A stretch of DNA of 64,000 bases from Dyella sp. AtDHG13 (GCF_003201105.1 NZ_QICJ01000002.1:124001-188000), one strand, 5' to 3'; counted from the first letter of the stretch, positions 53,077-62,504 are shown. Numbers and translations are program-made. The notes: generated by a model from the sequence alone, not told the origin.

Positions 53077-54903
53077 TCAGCCATGGAGTGCAGCATAAAT
53101 GCGTTCGGCCAGCCCGCGATCAATGCCTTTCACGCGGGTCAGCTCTTCCACGCCCGCCGCCTCCACGCCGGCCAGGCCGCCAAAGGCCTTTAGCAAAGCC
53201 GACCGGCGACGCGCGCCGACGCCCTGGACGTCCTCGAGCACGCTGCGTTCACGCGCCTTCTCGCGGCGCTTGCGGTGCCCGGTGATGGCGAAGCGATGCG
53301 CCTCGTCGCGCACGGCCGCCACCAGGTGCAGGGCCGGCGATGCCGGACCGGGATGCAGGTTGCGGCCGGAATCGGCCAGCACCAGCGTTTCCTCACCCGC
53401 ACGGCGGCCCGGCCCCTTCGCCACGCCGACCACGTGGATGCCCGTCACGCCAAGCTCCCGCAGCACGTCCAGCGCCTGGGCCACCTGCCCGCCGCCGCCG
53501 TCGATCAGCAGCACGTCGGGCTTGGCGCCTTCGCCCTCGGCGACCTTGCGGAAGCGCCGGACCAGGGCCTGGTGCATGGCCGCGTAGTCATCGCCCGGCG
53601 TGATGCCGGTGATGTTGAAACGGCGGTAGTGCGACTTCTCCGGCCCCTCCGGCCCGAACACCACGCACGACGCCACCGTCAGTTCGCCCTGCGTATGGCT
53701 GATGTCGAAACACTCGATGCGGCGCGGCGGCTCGCTCAATTCCAGCAGCTTCTGCAGATCGTCGAAGCGCGCGCCCAGCGTCTGGCGGCTGGCCAGCTTG
53801 GCGGTGAGCGAAGCCTGGGCATTGCGTTCCGCCATCTGCAGGAAGCGCGCACGCTCGCCGCGCACGCTCGATTTCAGCTCGACCGCGTGACCGGATTGCT
53901 GCGCCAGCATCTCGCCCAGGATCTGCTGGCTCGGCAACGTCTCGCCAAGAATCAGTTCGCGCGGCACCGGGCGGTCGAGGTAGTACTGCGCGATGAACTG
54001 TTCCAGCACGTCGGCGGGCTCGGCATCCAGCGGCAGGCGTGGGAAAAAGTCGCGCGTACCCAGGCTGATGCCGTTGCGGAAGAACAGCACGCTCACGCAG
54101 GCCAGGCCCGCTTCGATGCGGCAGGCCAGCACGTCCATGTCGGCGCTGGCGCCCTGCACGTGATGTTCCGCCTGCAGTTTGCGCAAGGCCGCCACCTGGT
54201 CGCGCAGCGAGGCCGCGCGTTCGAACTCCAGTGATTTGCTGGCCTGCTCCATCTGGCTGGCCAGCTCGTCGATCACCGCGCTGCTGCGCCCTTCGAGGAA
54301 CATCTCCGCGTGGCGCACGTCGTTGCGGTAGTCGTCCACCGTGATGAGCTGCACGCACGGCGCGGTGCACCGGCCGATCTGGTGCTGCAGGCACGGGCGC
54401 GAGCGGTTCCTGAAATAGCTGTCCTCGCACTGGCGGACCTTGAACAGCTTCTGCATCAGGTTGAGGCTTTCGCGCACGGCGAAGGTGCTGGGGTACGGTC
54501 CGAAATAGCGCCCGGGCATGTTGCGCGCGCCGCGGTGGAAGGCCAGCCGCGGATAATCCTCGCCGCCCGACAGATAGATGTACGGGTAGCTTTTGTCATC
54601 GCGCAGCAGGATGTTGTAGCGCGGCTTGAGCGACTTGATCAGCTGCGATTCCAGCAGCAGCGCCTCGCCCTCGGTGCGCGTCACCGTGATCTCGGCGCGC
54701 GCGATCTGCGACACCATCGCCGCGATGCGCGGCTCCATGCGCGGCTTGAGGAAATAGCTGCCGACGCGCTTCTTCAGGTTGCCGGCCTTGCCGACGTACA
54801 GCAGGTCGCCTTCCTCGTCGAAATAACGATAGACGCCGGGCGAGGTGGTGAGGGTCTTTACGAAAGCCTTGCCATCGAAGGCCTGCGGCGGAGTGGACTG
54901 CAT
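53077..54903 (-). CDS. uvrC: Excinuclease ABC subunit C
   Basis: A 608-residue nuclease subunit of nucleotide excision repair that makes both incisions. The N-terminal GIY-YIG domain (about residues 15-95) reads PGVYRYFDEEGDLLYVGKAG. A UVR motif for UvrB contact follows (near ELASQMEQASKSLEFERAA), then the RNase H-like domain with the catalytic Asp in VLLIDGGGGQVAQALDV and an HhH pair at the C-terminus (LLKAFGGLAGVEAAGVEELT). The GTG codon just before the ATG was not used as start because it lacks a good ribosome site. Confidence 0.97.
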   Translation of the reverse strand: MQSTPPQAFDGKAFVKTLTTSPGVYRYFDEEGDLLYVGKAGNLKKRVGSYFLKPRMEPRIAAMVSQIARAEITVTRTEGEALLLESQLIKSLKPRYNILLRDDKSYPYIYLSGGEDYPRLAFHRGARNMPGRYFGPYPSTFAVRESLNLMQKLFKVRQCEDSYFRNRSRPCLQHQIGRCTAPCVQLITVDDYRNDVRHAEMFLEGRSSAVIDELASQMEQASKSLEFERAASLRDQVAALRKLQAEHHVQGASADMDVLACRIEAGLACVSVLFFRNGISLGTRDFFPRLPLDAEPADVLEQFIAQYYLDRPVPRELILGETLPSQQILGEMLAQQSGHAVELKSSVRGERARFLQMAERNAQASLTAKLASRQTLGARFDDLQKLLELSEPPRRIECFDISHTQGELTVASCVVFGPEGPEKSHYRRFNITGITPGDDYAAMHQALVRRFRKVAEGEGAKPDVLLIDGGGGQVAQALDVLRELGVTGIHVVGVAKGPGRRAGEETLVLADSGRNLHPGPASPALHLVAAVRDEAHRFAITGHRKRREKARERSVLEDVQGVGARRRSALLKAFGGLAGVEAAGVEELTRVKGIDRGLAERIYAALHG

Positions 54904-54920
54904 CACGCCATTCTATCCGT

Positions 54921-55394
54921 TCACTGGCGCCGCAGGCGCGCGATCAGGCCATCCACGCCCTGCTCCGCCAGCCTCACGGCGTCACGGAAGCCGTGCTCGG
55001 TGCCGAAGTACGGATCGGGAAATTCATCCAGGCCCGTCACGCCGGCCCAGGGCAGGAACAGGGTGGCTTGCGCGCCGCGCCCGCGCCGCAGTTGCTCAAG
55101 GGCCTCCAGGTTGTCGCGGTCCATGGCCAGCACCCAGTCGAACTGCTCGAAATCGGAAGGCTGTACCTGGCGCGCCCGATGGGGCGAAAGGTCGTACCCC
55201 GCATCGGCCGCGGCTCGCACCATGCGCGGGTCCGCGCCCTTGCCCACGTGCCAGCGCCCCGTGCCGCAGGAGGCCAGCGTCAACGTCAGGCCCGCCGCGG
55301 CCCCGCGCTGGCGCGCCACGGCCTCCACCAGCGGGGAACGGCATATGTTTCCCAGGCAGACGAACAAGATCGACGGATTTTCGCTGGCATTCAT
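54921..55394 (-). CDS. Low-molecular-weight protein tyrosine phosphatase
   Basis: A 157-residue phosphatase. The P-loop C-x5-R-S is C13-R19 in FVCLGNICRSPLVEA, and the general acid is in the FPDPYFG loop near residue 128. The compact Rossmann-like fold and length fit the Wzb/LMW-PTP family. Such enzymes often act with tyrosine kinases in polysaccharide control, but none lies nearby. The ATG at 55394 is a plausible start; the ribosome site is weak. Confidence 0.92.
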   Translation of the reverse strand: MNASENPSILFVCLGNICRSPLVEAVARQRGAAAGLTLTLASCGTGRWHVGKGADPRMVRAAADAGYDLSPHRARQVQPSDFEQFDWVLAMDRDNLEALEQLRRGRGAQATLFLPWAGVTGLDEFPDPYFGTEHGFRDAVRLAEQGVDGLIARLRRQ

Positions 55395-55584
55395 CGGAGG
55401 CAAGGTCTCTTTCGGAGCCGGACAGGAGCGCAGGGTCGGCACGGCGCCGCACCCGTGCGGAGGCCAGTCCAACGTTATGGCTGCACGCGGGCGCGCTATC
55501 AAGCCCCGACCGTGTGCCGTAGGACACGATTGTTGCGATACGCGCGGCCCGACTATGCTTGGGCGGCTAACAGGGAGGAAGGAC

Positions 55585-56004
55585 GTGAAGAGCAAGCTGA
55601 TGACGACAGCGGCCTGCGTTGCCGCAATCATCCTGAGCCAGTCCGCCATCGCGGACACCGAGGCGCAGAACGCAGCCGCGCCGGCGGCCGCCTCGACCGC
55701 TGCCAGCCATGCCGACAGCGCATCCGCCGACCAGCCGGCCAGCGTCGACGACGACAAGCCGCAGCCTCAGCCGCGCTATTCCGCCGCCATGAAGAACGCC
55801 GGCGCCTCGGGCACGGTGGTGGTGATGGTGCAGGTCGGTGCCGACGGCAAGGCCAAGTCGTTTCACGTGATGATGTCCTCCGGCGCCAAGGCGCTGGACG
55901 ATGAGGCCATCCGCACCGTGAAGGGCTGGTCGTACAAGCCCGCCATCAAGCAGGGCGTGCCGGCCGAGGGCTACGTGCAGGTCCCGATCACCTTCAACAA
56001 GTAA
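55585..56004 (+). CDS. Periplasmic TonB C-terminal domain protein
   Basis: A 139-residue exported protein. A short signal peptide (AACVAAIILSQSAIA) leads to a Ala/Ser/Asp-rich linker (about 25-60). A TonB_C domain follows (about 62-138): PQPQPRYSAAMKNAGASGTV, VQVGADGKAKSFHVMMSSGA, then KGWSYKPAIKQGVPAEGYVQ. There is no N-terminal anchor helix or proline-rich spacer as in true TonB, so it is probably a soluble partner or binding protein. A TonB receptor lies at 13762 but far away. The GTG start has a strong GGGAGGAAGG site. Confidence 0.78.
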   Translation: MKSKLMTTAACVAAIILSQSAIADTEAQNAAAPAAASTAASHADSASADQPASVDDDKPQPQPRYSAAMKNAGASGTVVVMVQVGADGKAKSFHVMMSSGAKALDDEAIRTVKGWSYKPAIKQGVPAEGYVQVPITFNK

Positions 56005-56068
56005 TCCGCTTCGCCTTGGCCTGACACGCTCAGCCGCCAACGCGCAGCGAGGGAATCCGCCACCGACC

Positions 56069-56227
56069 ATGGGCTGCCTGCCGCTTCCCATCCTGTTCGT
56101 GCTCGGCTTCTTTATCGGCCGCGCCGTCGCCGGCACCAACGGCGCCCTGTGGGGCGCCGGCATCGGGCTGGTGGTTGGACTGGCGCTTGGCGGCCTGTTC
56201 GTGATGCTGGTGCGCCGCCGGCGCTGA
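56069..56227 (+). CDS. Small glycine-rich membrane protein
   Basis: A 52-residue frame with two hydrophobic helices. MGCLPLPILFVLGFFIGRAV is the first and GIGLVVGLALGGLFVMLV the second, linked by a short AGTNGALWGA turn, ending RRRR. It is too short for most tracks. Third-position GC is high, which supports coding. No ribosome site is strong: GAGGGA lies 18 bases upstream. The family is not recognised, though similar small glycine-zipper proteins exist. It is convergent with kdsB, ending 5 bases before that gene's stop. Confidence 0.6.
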   Translation: MGCLPLPILFVLGFFIGRAVAGTNGALWGAGIGLVVGLALGGLFVMLVRRRR

Positions 56228-56231
56228 CTGC

Positions 56232-57005
56232 TCAGCGCGCGGCCAGCCAGCGCTCCGCGCGCTCCAGGTCGGCCTCGGTATCGATGCCCGGCGGAAACGG
56301 TTCCGGCGTCAGTCGGGCGGCGATGGGAAATCCGTGCTCGAGCACGCGCAGCTGCTCCAGCGATTCGGCCTGTTCCAGCGGCGTGCGCTCCAGCGTCGTA
56401 TAGCGCTTCAGGAAGCCCGCGCGGTAGGCATAGATGCCAATATGGCGCAGGAACGGCACGTTCGGCGGCAATACGTGCCTATCGAGCGCAAAGGCATCGC
56501 GCGCCCACGGCGCCGGCGCACGGCTGAAATACAGCGCGCGTCCCGTGGCCGAACGCACCAGCTTGACCACGTTCGGATCGAACAGCTCGTGGGCCTCGGT
56601 GATGGGCGTGGCCAGCGTGGCCATCGGCGCGTCGTCCTCGGCCAACGCCCGTGCCACTTCGCGTATGCCAGCGGCCGGGGCGAAGGGCTCATCGCCCTGA
56701 AGATTCACCACGATGGCGTCGTCGACCCAACCATAGTGCTCGGCGCACTCGGCCAGGCGATCGCTGCCGGAGGCATGGTCGCTGCGCGTCATGCACACAT
56801 CTACGCCCTGCCCCTGCAAGGCATCGGCAATGCGCTGGTCGTCCACGGCGACCACCACCTGCGCGGCGCCAGCATCCAGCGCCCGCTGCGCCACGCGCAC
56901 CACCATCGGCACGCCCGCGATCGCGCGCAGGGGCTTGGCCGGCAGGCGCGTGGAGCCGTAACGGGCGGGAATGGCGACGATGAAGGAAGGCGTGGCGACG
57001 GACAT
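56232..57005 (-). CDS. kdsB: 3-deoxy-manno-octulosonate cytidylyltransferase
   Basis: A 257-residue enzyme making CMP-Kdo, which feeds lipid A core assembly. The N-terminal nucleotide-binding loop is [20 protein letters not shown]. Substrate elements include [35 protein letters not shown] and [12 protein letters not shown]. The length and motifs are complete. The start at 57005 was chosen for [17 protein letters not shown]. It is downstream of aroA in the same direction. Confidence 0.95.
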   Translation of the reverse strand: MSVATPSFIVAIPARYGSTRLPAKPLRAIAGVPMVVRVAQRALDAGAAQVVVAVDDQRIADALQGQGVDVCMTRSDHASGSDRLAECAEHYGWVDDAIVVNLQGDEPFAPAAGIREVARALAEDDAPMATLATPITEAHELFDPNVVKLVRSATGRALYFSRAPAPWARDAFALDRHVLPPNVPFLRHIGIYAYRAGFLKRYTTLERTPLEQAESLEQLRVLEHGFPIAARLTPEPFPPGIDTEADLERAERWLAAR

Positions 57006-57083
57006 GATGACCTCGGGATGGAGCCGCAAGCGTAGCGGCTCATCCGTCGGCGGGCGAGTAGCGTCGCGCGCCCTTGCGTATCG

Positions 57084-58388
57084 TCAGAGCGTGCGCAGGT
57101 CGAAGCCGCAACCGTTCGCCAGTTCCCGGAAACCCGGAAACGACGTGGCGACGTTGCCGCAGTCGTTGATCCGCACCGGGCCGTCCGCGATCAAACCAGC
57201 GGCCGCAAAACTCATGGCGATGCGGTGATCGCCGTGGCTTTCGATGGTGCCGCCGCCCAGCCGGCCGCCTTCGATGGTCGCGCCGTCCGGCACTTCGTCG
57301 ATGGTGGCGCCCAAGGCGCGCAGCCCTGCCGCCATGGTGGCCAGGCGATCCGATTCCTTCACGCGCAGTTCGGCCGCGCCACGCACCACGGTTTTGCCCG
57401 TTGCGGCGGTGGCCGCCACGAACAGCGCGGGGAATTCGTCGATCATGTCCGGCACGAGCGCTTCGGGCAGTTCGATACCGTGCAATGGCGCATGCCGCAC
57501 CACCAGGTCACCCACCGGCTCGCCGCCGCTCTCGCGCTCGTTCTCCACGCGGATGTCCGCGCCCATCAGGCGTAGAGCCTGCAGCAGTCCCGTGCGGCGC
57601 GGATTGAGGCCTACGGCCGGCAGGCGCAGCTCGGAGCCGGGCACGATGCTGCCGGCCACCAGGAAGAACGCCGCCGAGGAGAAATCCGCCGGCACGTCCA
57701 CGTCGGTGGCGCGCAGCGTGTGCCCACCCGTGAGCCGTGCGCGACCGGGAGCGAAGTCGATGGGCCAGCCGAAGGCCGCCAGCATGCGCTCGGTGTAGTC
57801 GCGCGTCGGATGGGGCTCGATCACTTCCGTCGCCCCCTGCGCGTACAGCCCGGCAAGCAGCAAGGCCGATTTCACCTGGGCACTGGCCACCGGCAAGGTG
57901 TAGGCAATGCCACTGAGCGACTGGCCGCCATGAATGCGCAGCGGCGGAAGCCCTTCCTGCGTGTCGATCTTCGCGCCCATGCGGGCGAGCGGATCGGTGA
58001 CGCGGCGCATCGGGCGGCGGGACAGCGATTCGTCGCCCACCAGTGTGCTGTCGAATGCCTGCCCCGCCAGCAGCCCGGCCAGCAGGCGCATGCCGGTGCC
58101 GGCGTTGCCGCAATCCAGCAGCGCCGTGGTGCCACGCAGGCCATGCAGGCCCACGCCATGCACCACGCGTTCGCCATCGGCCGGCGCATCGATGCGCACG
58201 CCCAGCTGTTGCAGCACCGCGGCGGTCGCGCGCGTGTCTTCGCCCTCGAGGAAACCGCGGATATGGGACGTTCCTTCCGCCAGCGCGCCGAGCATCAGCG
58301 CGCGGTGCGATACGGATTTGTCGCCGGGCACGCGCACGCTGCCTTTCAGCGCACGGGCGTGATGACTGGTCCAGTCGAGTCGGGTCAC
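57084..58388 (-). CDS. aroA: 3-phosphoshikimate 1-carboxyvinyltransferase (EPSP synthase)
   Basis: A 434-residue enzyme of the shikimate pathway. It adds the enolpyruvyl group of PEP to shikimate-3-phosphate. The conserved elements PGDKSVSHRALMLGALAEG, GNAGTGMRLL, SQVKSALLLAGLYAQG (as AQVKSALLLAGLYA) and ELRVKESDRLATMA are present, with DHRIAMS near the C-terminus. The start is GTG, with GGAG at eight bases. It follows pheA by 42 bases in the serC-pheA-aroA order. Confidence 0.95.
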   Translation of the reverse strand: MTRLDWTSHHARALKGSVRVPGDKSVSHRALMLGALAEGTSHIRGFLEGEDTRATAAVLQQLGVRIDAPADGERVVHGVGLHGLRGTTALLDCGNAGTGMRLLAGLLAGQAFDSTLVGDESLSRRPMRRVTDPLARMGAKIDTQEGLPPLRIHGGQSLSGIAYTLPVASAQVKSALLLAGLYAQGATEVIEPHPTRDYTERMLAAFGWPIDFAPGRARLTGGHTLRATDVDVPADFSSAAFFLVAGSIVPGSELRLPAVGLNPRRTGLLQALRLMGADIRVENERESGGEPVGDLVVRHAPLHGIELPEALVPDMIDEFPALFVAATAATGKTVVRGAAELRVKESDRLATMAAGLRALGATIDEVPDGATIEGGRLGGGTIESHGDHRIAMSFAAAGLIADGPVRINDCGNVATSFPGFRELANGCGFDLRTL

Positions 58389-58430
58389 GGAAATTTCTCC
58401 ATGGGCCGCCGAGCAGCGGCCCGGCAGATA

Positions 58431-59519
58431 TCAGGGCAGCGCCACCGGGTAGGAGCCGAGCACGCGCACCTGCGCGGCGGCTTCGCCCATTTCCTTCATG
58501 GCGGCCTGCATCGGCTCGTCGTTGATGTGGCCGGACACGTCGATGAAGAACGCGTACTGCCACTTGCCCGAGTGGGCCGGACGGGATTCGATGCGGTTGA
58601 GGCTGATGCCATGCTCGGCGAACGGTTTGAGCACGTGATACAGCGCGCCCGGCTTGTCGTTCACCGTGATGAGCAGGGACGTGCGGTCATTGCCCGACGG
58701 CGGAAACAGCGAGCGGCCGATGACCAGGAAGCGCGTGGTGTTGTCCGCGCGATCCTCGATGGCCTGCGCCACGGTCTTGAGGCCATACACGCGACCGGCC
58801 GTTTCGCCGGCGATGGCGGCCACGTCATCCGCATGGCGTGCCAGCCGCGCGGCCTCCGCATTGCTGCTCACCGCCACGCATTCCACGCCCGGCAGGTTGA
58901 TCCGCAGCCAGGTCTTGCACTGCTGCAGCGACTGCGCGTGCGCATACACACGCTTGATGCCTTCCAGCTTGCCGTTCAGCGAATGCAGGCACTGGTGCAC
59001 GCGCAATTCCACTTCGCCGCAGATGGTGGCGTCGGAGGTGAGGAACATGTCCAGCGTCACCTGGATCATGCCCTGCCCGGAATTCTCCACCGGCACCACG
59101 CCGAAATCGGCATGACCCGCCGCCACTTCCTGGAACACTTCCTCGATGCTGCCCAGCGGCAGGCCATAAGCGGCGTGGCCGAAGTGCTTGCGCACCGCCT
59201 GCTCGCTGAAGGTACCTTCGGGGCCAAGGAAGCCCACCTTGAGGGGATCTTCCTGCGCCAGACACGAGGACATGATTTCGCGGAACAGCCGCACCATCTC
59301 CACGTCGGACAGCGGCCCGTGGTTGCGATCCACCACCATGCGCAGCACGTGCGCTTCGCGCTCCGGCCGGTAATAGTCGATGGCCGAGAGCCCTTCGCCC
59401 TTGACGCGTGCCACTTCCTGCGCCCAACCGGCACGTTCGGAAATCAGCTGCTGGATCTGCTGGTCGATGCTGTCGATGCGCTCGCGCACGTCGGAAAGCG
59501 AGGATTTCTTGTCGGTCAT
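58431..59519 (-). CDS. pheA: Chorismate mutase/prephenate dehydratase (P-protein)
   Basis: A 362-residue bifunctional enzyme of phenylalanine synthesis. The chorismate mutase domain is residues 1-90 (RERIDSIDQQIQQLISERAG, REIMSSCLA). The prephenate dehydratase domain follows (about 95-275: VGFLGPEGTFSEQAVRKHFG, VPVENSGQGMIQ, TRFLVIGRS). A C-terminal ACT domain (about 280-360) for feedback by phenylalanine ends with SLNRIESRPAHSGKWQYAFF. It is between serC and aroA. Confidence 0.96.
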   Translation of the reverse strand: MTDKKSSLSDVRERIDSIDQQIQQLISERAGWAQEVARVKGEGLSAIDYYRPEREAHVLRMVVDRNHGPLSDVEMVRLFREIMSSCLAQEDPLKVGFLGPEGTFSEQAVRKHFGHAAYGLPLGSIEEVFQEVAAGHADFGVVPVENSGQGMIQVTLDMFLTSDATICGEVELRVHQCLHSLNGKLEGIKRVYAHAQSLQQCKTWLRINLPGVECVAVSSNAEAARLARHADDVAAIAGETAGRVYGLKTVAQAIEDRADNTTRFLVIGRSLFPPSGNDRTSLLITVNDKPGALYHVLKPFAEHGISLNRIESRPAHSGKWQYAFFIDVSGHINDEPMQAAMKEMGEAAAQVRVLGSYPVALP

Positions 59520-59597
59520 GTCGTGCGGCTTGGAGGGAAAGAAGTCCAAATGGGGAACCAGGGACTATCCCCGATACCCCACCACCGTGCAACGGTT

Positions 59598-60683
59598 TCA
59601 TCCGTGACGTTTGGCAAAATCCTGCATGAAGCTCACCAGCGCCTGCACCGCTTCCAGCGGCACCGCGTTGTAGATCGACGCACGCATGCCGCCGATCGCC
59701 TTGTGCCCCTTGAGCGCGAGCAGGCCGGCGGCTTCCGACTCCTTGAGGAAGTCCGCGTCCAGCGCGCTGTCGTGCAAGGTGAAGGGCACATTCATGCGCG
59801 AGCGCGACGCGTGTTCGATCGGGTTGCGGTAGTAGCCGGCGGAGCCGTCGATGGCGTCGTACAGCAGCGCCGCCTTCGCCGCGTTGCGCTCGCGCATCGC
59901 CGCCAGCCCGCCCTGCTCCTTGAGCCACTGGAAGGTCAAGCCCGCCAGATACCAGCCCCAGGTGTTGGGCGTGTTGAGCATGGAATCGTTCGCCGCGTGG
60001 TCGGCGTAACGGAAGATGCGCGCCATCGGGCGCGTGGCGCGCTCGAGCAGGTCGCGGCGAACGATCAGGATCACCAGGCCCGACGGGCCGATGTTCTTCT
60101 GCGCGCCGGCGTAGATCAGGCCGAATTTCGATACGTCGATCGGGCCGGAGAGGATGTCCGAGGACATGTCCGCCACCAGGGGCACGTCGCCGACCTGCGG
60201 AATGTCATGGAACTCCACGCCGTGGATGGTCTCGTTCGGCGTGTAATGCACGTAGGCCGCGCGCGGATCGAGCTGCCAGGTATCGCGCGGTGGCAGGCGC
60301 AGGTAGTTTTCGCCCTTGCTGCTCGCGGCCACGTTCACCTTGACGTACGGCGCCGCTTCGCTGGCGGCCTTCTCGCCCCAATGGCCGGTGACGACGTAAT
60401 CGGCGCTGTCGCCCTCGCCCGCCAGGTTCATCGGGATCTGCGCGAAATGCTGGGTGGCGCCGCCCTGCAGGAACAGCACGGCGTAGTTCTCGGGAATCGC
60501 CAGCAGCTCGCGCAGATCGGCCTCGGCCTGCTGCGCCAGCCCCATGAACAGCTTGCCGCGATGGGAAAGCTCCATTACCGAGGCACCGCAACCTTGCCAG
60601 TCCAGCAGCTCGCGCTGGGCGCGTTCGAGTACCGGTTGCGGCAGCGCGGCCGGGCCGGCGCTGAAATTCCAGAGTCTGCTCAC
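59598..60683 (-). CDS. serC: Phosphoserine aminotransferase
   Basis: A 361-residue PLP-dependent class V aminotransferase for serine and pyridoxal synthesis. It starts SRLWNFSAGPAALPQPVLER. PLP is bound by the Lys in IYAGAQKNIGPSGLVILIVR. Substrate-binding elements include HYTPNETIHGVEFH, GAQKN and HASRSRMNVPFTL. The start is GTG without a strong ribosome site; the family N-terminus supports it. It heads the serC-pheA-aroA run. Confidence 0.95.
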   Translation of the reverse strand: MSRLWNFSAGPAALPQPVLERAQRELLDWQGCGASVMELSHRGKLFMGLAQQAEADLRELLAIPENYAVLFLQGGATQHFAQIPMNLAGEGDSADYVVTGHWGEKAASEAAPYVKVNVAASSKGENYLRLPPRDTWQLDPRAAYVHYTPNETIHGVEFHDIPQVGDVPLVADMSSDILSGPIDVSKFGLIYAGAQKNIGPSGLVILIVRRDLLERATRPMARIFRYADHAANDSMLNTPNTWGWYLAGLTFQWLKEQGGLAAMRERNAAKAALLYDAIDGSAGYYRNPIEHASRSRMNVPFTLHDSALDADFLKESEAAGLLALKGHKAIGGMRASIYNAVPLEAVQALVSFMQDFAKRHG

Positions 60684-60782
60684 TGACGACGCCTTTGGCA
60701 GGAAGATCGCCGCATTATGCCGCGTCGCAGCAACGCAAGGTCAACCAAGGAGCGAAGGTCGGTAAATCGCCCGCGGGACGCC

Positions 60783-61550
60783 TCAGAAACGCACCAGCAA
60801 AGCCACCGCGATGCCCAGCGCCAACACCGCCGCCGTGGCGATCAGCCACCAGACTTCGCCGCGCGGGCCGGCGTCCTCTTCGGGCAAGTGCTGTCGTTCG
60901 GGCTCGGGCGGCGCGATTTCCGGTTCGGGCTCCAGCCCCGGTGCGTCGACCACGAAACGATGCATGCCCAGGCCAATCTGGTCGCCCGGCCGCAAGGCCG
61001 CCTGGGTGACGGGTACGCCGTTCACGCGCAACGGATAACGCGCCGATTGCTGCCCCGCTTCCAGCATCAGCTGGCCGTCGCGCCAGAACACCGCCAGCGA
61101 CGCGGTTTCGCCCTGCGGCAATTCCAGCGGAATACGACCGTGCGGGCCCAGTTCCAGCTTCTCCTGCAGCGACAGGACGCGGCCGGAAAGCGGCCCCGCC
61201 ACCGCGCGCAAGGCCACGGTGCAGCGGCCTTCGGCGGGCACCGTAACAGGCAGGTTGTGCGCGGGCTCTTCATCCGCGCGCAGCAGCATGCGGCAATCGC
61301 CAACGCTGAGGATGTCGCCCGCGCGCAGCAACGCCTTCTCACGCACCGGGCGCGCGTTGACGTAGATGCGATTGCCTTGCGGAAGCACCTGCAGCACCCA
61401 GCCACGGCGGTCCAGTTGGATGCGCAAGTGGTAGGCACCGGCCTGATGCGCGGCCAGGATCAAGTCGTTGTCCGGAGCACTGCCGACGCGCAACGCAGGG
61501 CCGTCCCAGTGGAAATCCTCGCGGGGCGAATTGGGAAACTCGATGCGCAT
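60783..61550 (-). CDS. FHA domain membrane protein
   Basis: A 255-residue protein with two forkhead-associated-like domains. The first FHA (about residues 5-95) has PALRVGSAPDNDLILAAHQA, HLRIQLDRRGWVLQVL and NRIYVNARPVREKALL. A second beta domain (about 110-205) has LELGPHGRIPLELPQGETAS. A proline-rich linker and a single C-terminal helix (WWLIATAAVLALGIAVALLV) anchor it. FHA domains bind phosphothreonine. It may be a membrane adaptor for Ser/Thr signalling or type VI-like assemblies. No kinase is nearby. Confidence 0.78.
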   Translation of the reverse strand: MRIEFPNSPREDFHWDGPALRVGSAPDNDLILAAHQAGAYHLRIQLDRRGWVLQVLPQGNRIYVNARPVREKALLRAGDILSVGDCRMLLRADEEPAHNLPVTVPAEGRCTVALRAVAGPLSGRVLSLQEKLELGPHGRIPLELPQGETASLAVFWRDGQLMLEAGQQSARYPLRVNGVPVTQAALRPGDQIGLGMHRFVVDAPGLEPEPEIAPPEPERQHLPEEDAGPRGEVWWLIATAAVLALGIAVALLVRF

Positions 61551-61755
61551 CAGTGAACCAGTCGATGGACGGCCGGGACTCTAGCAGATGCCTGCGCCAT
61601 TAATTAAGGATGCTCTGATCCATTCCGCGCGAACGGCCTGGATCAGCGCCGCTGAAGCGCCTGATTCAGGCCACCAGCGCGGGGATGGACGACAGTCAGC
61701 CTACGGTCCGCCTTCTGGCATACCATGGCCGTCTTGTATCCGGAGAAACCCGCCC

Positions 61756-62031
61756 ATGCCCAAGATCGACATCCGCCGTCCGCACCAGCTTTCCGTGGCC
61801 GAGGCCCGCGCGGTGGTCGACAAGGTGGCGGCCCGCATGCAAGAGAAGTTCGGCATGGAAGGGCAATGGCAGGGCGATACCCTGCGCTTTGCCCGTCCCG
61901 GCGTGAACGGCAGCATTGCCGTCGGCAGCGACGCCATCCAGGTCACGGCCGAACTGGGCATGATGCTGGCGCCGCTGAAGGGCATGGTCGAGCAGGAGAT
62001 CCGTCGCAAGCTCGACGAGCACTTCGGCTGA
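61756..62031 (+). CDS. Polyhydroxyalkanoic acid system family protein
   Basis: A 91-residue protein. It starts MPKIDIRRPHQLSVAEARAV, has a helix-strand pattern and ends LKGMVEQEIRRKLDEHFG, matching the PHA_gran_rgn family (polyhydroxyalkanoate system). Such proteins may associate with PHA granules, though many genomes carrying them do not make PHA. No pha genes are nearby. The ATG at 61756 has GGAGAAACC. Open frame further upstream was not used. Confidence 0.85.
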   Translation: MPKIDIRRPHQLSVAEARAVVDKVAARMQEKFGMEGQWQGDTLRFARPGVNGSIAVGSDAIQVTAELGMMLAPLKGMVEQEIRRKLDEHFG

Positions 62032-62174
62032 GGCCGCACGGTTCGTCCCCTCCGGCGGCTTTGATATCAACGGGTTGGGACGCTCCCTGAACTGAACAGA
62101 GCATCCCGCGAACTTCCGTGGCATAATCGTCGGCTTACGCGGCCACGACGGCTGCCCTGCCCCCACCGGAACGC

Positions 62175-62393
62175 ATGGCCAAAGACGACGTCATCGAAAT
62201 GGAAGGCACGGTCCAGGAGACCCTGCCCAACACCATGTTCCGCGTGCAGCTGGAAAACGGCCACGTCATTACGGCCCATATTTCCGGCCGCATGCGCAAG
62301 CACTACATCCGCATCCTCACCGGCGACAAGGTGAAGGTGGAGATGACCCCCTACGACCTGACCAAGGGTCGCATCACCTACCGCATGAAGTAA
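62175..62393 (+). CDS. infA: Translation initiation factor IF-1
   Basis: A 72-residue S1-type OB-fold protein. It is canonical: [20 protein letters not shown], then [50 protein letters not shown] in the second half. It binds the 30S A site during initiation. It is followed by a terminator-like structure at 62413-62504, then by an integrase gene. Confidence 0.98.
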   Translation: MAKDDVIEMEGTVQETLPNTMFRVQLENGHVITAHISGRMRKHYIRILTGDKVKVEMTPYDLTKGRITYRMK

Positions 62394-62412
62394 TTCCGCT
62401 TAACTTGCGCCC

Positions 62413-62504
62413 CACTCAGGGCGAGGAAAGCAGCCGCCGGTAGCCGCTCGCCGAGTGAGCCCATGGCGGACGACGAAAAGGCTGCGCCATGCGTGGCCTT
62501 TTTT
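62413..62504 (+). terminator. Structured region with intrinsic terminator after infA
   Basis: The terminator hairpin pairs AAAAGGC (62476-62482) with GCCTTTT (62496-62502), followed by T-rich sequence. A competing seven-pair hairpin joins CATGGCG (62462-62468) with CGCCATG (62485-62491). Upstream is a third stem-loop, CACTC/GAGTG and GGCGAG/CTCGCC (62413-62457) with a two-base bulge. The first two cannot form together in simple form. This could be a plain terminator, an attenuator or a small RNA. Confidence 0.6.

Noticed and set aside
57720-60686. A 988-codon forward frame opposite aroA, pheA and serC
   Set aside because: It lies antisense to three well-recognised enzymes and has the Arg/His/Ala-rich composition of a high-GC shadow frame; no domain is visible.
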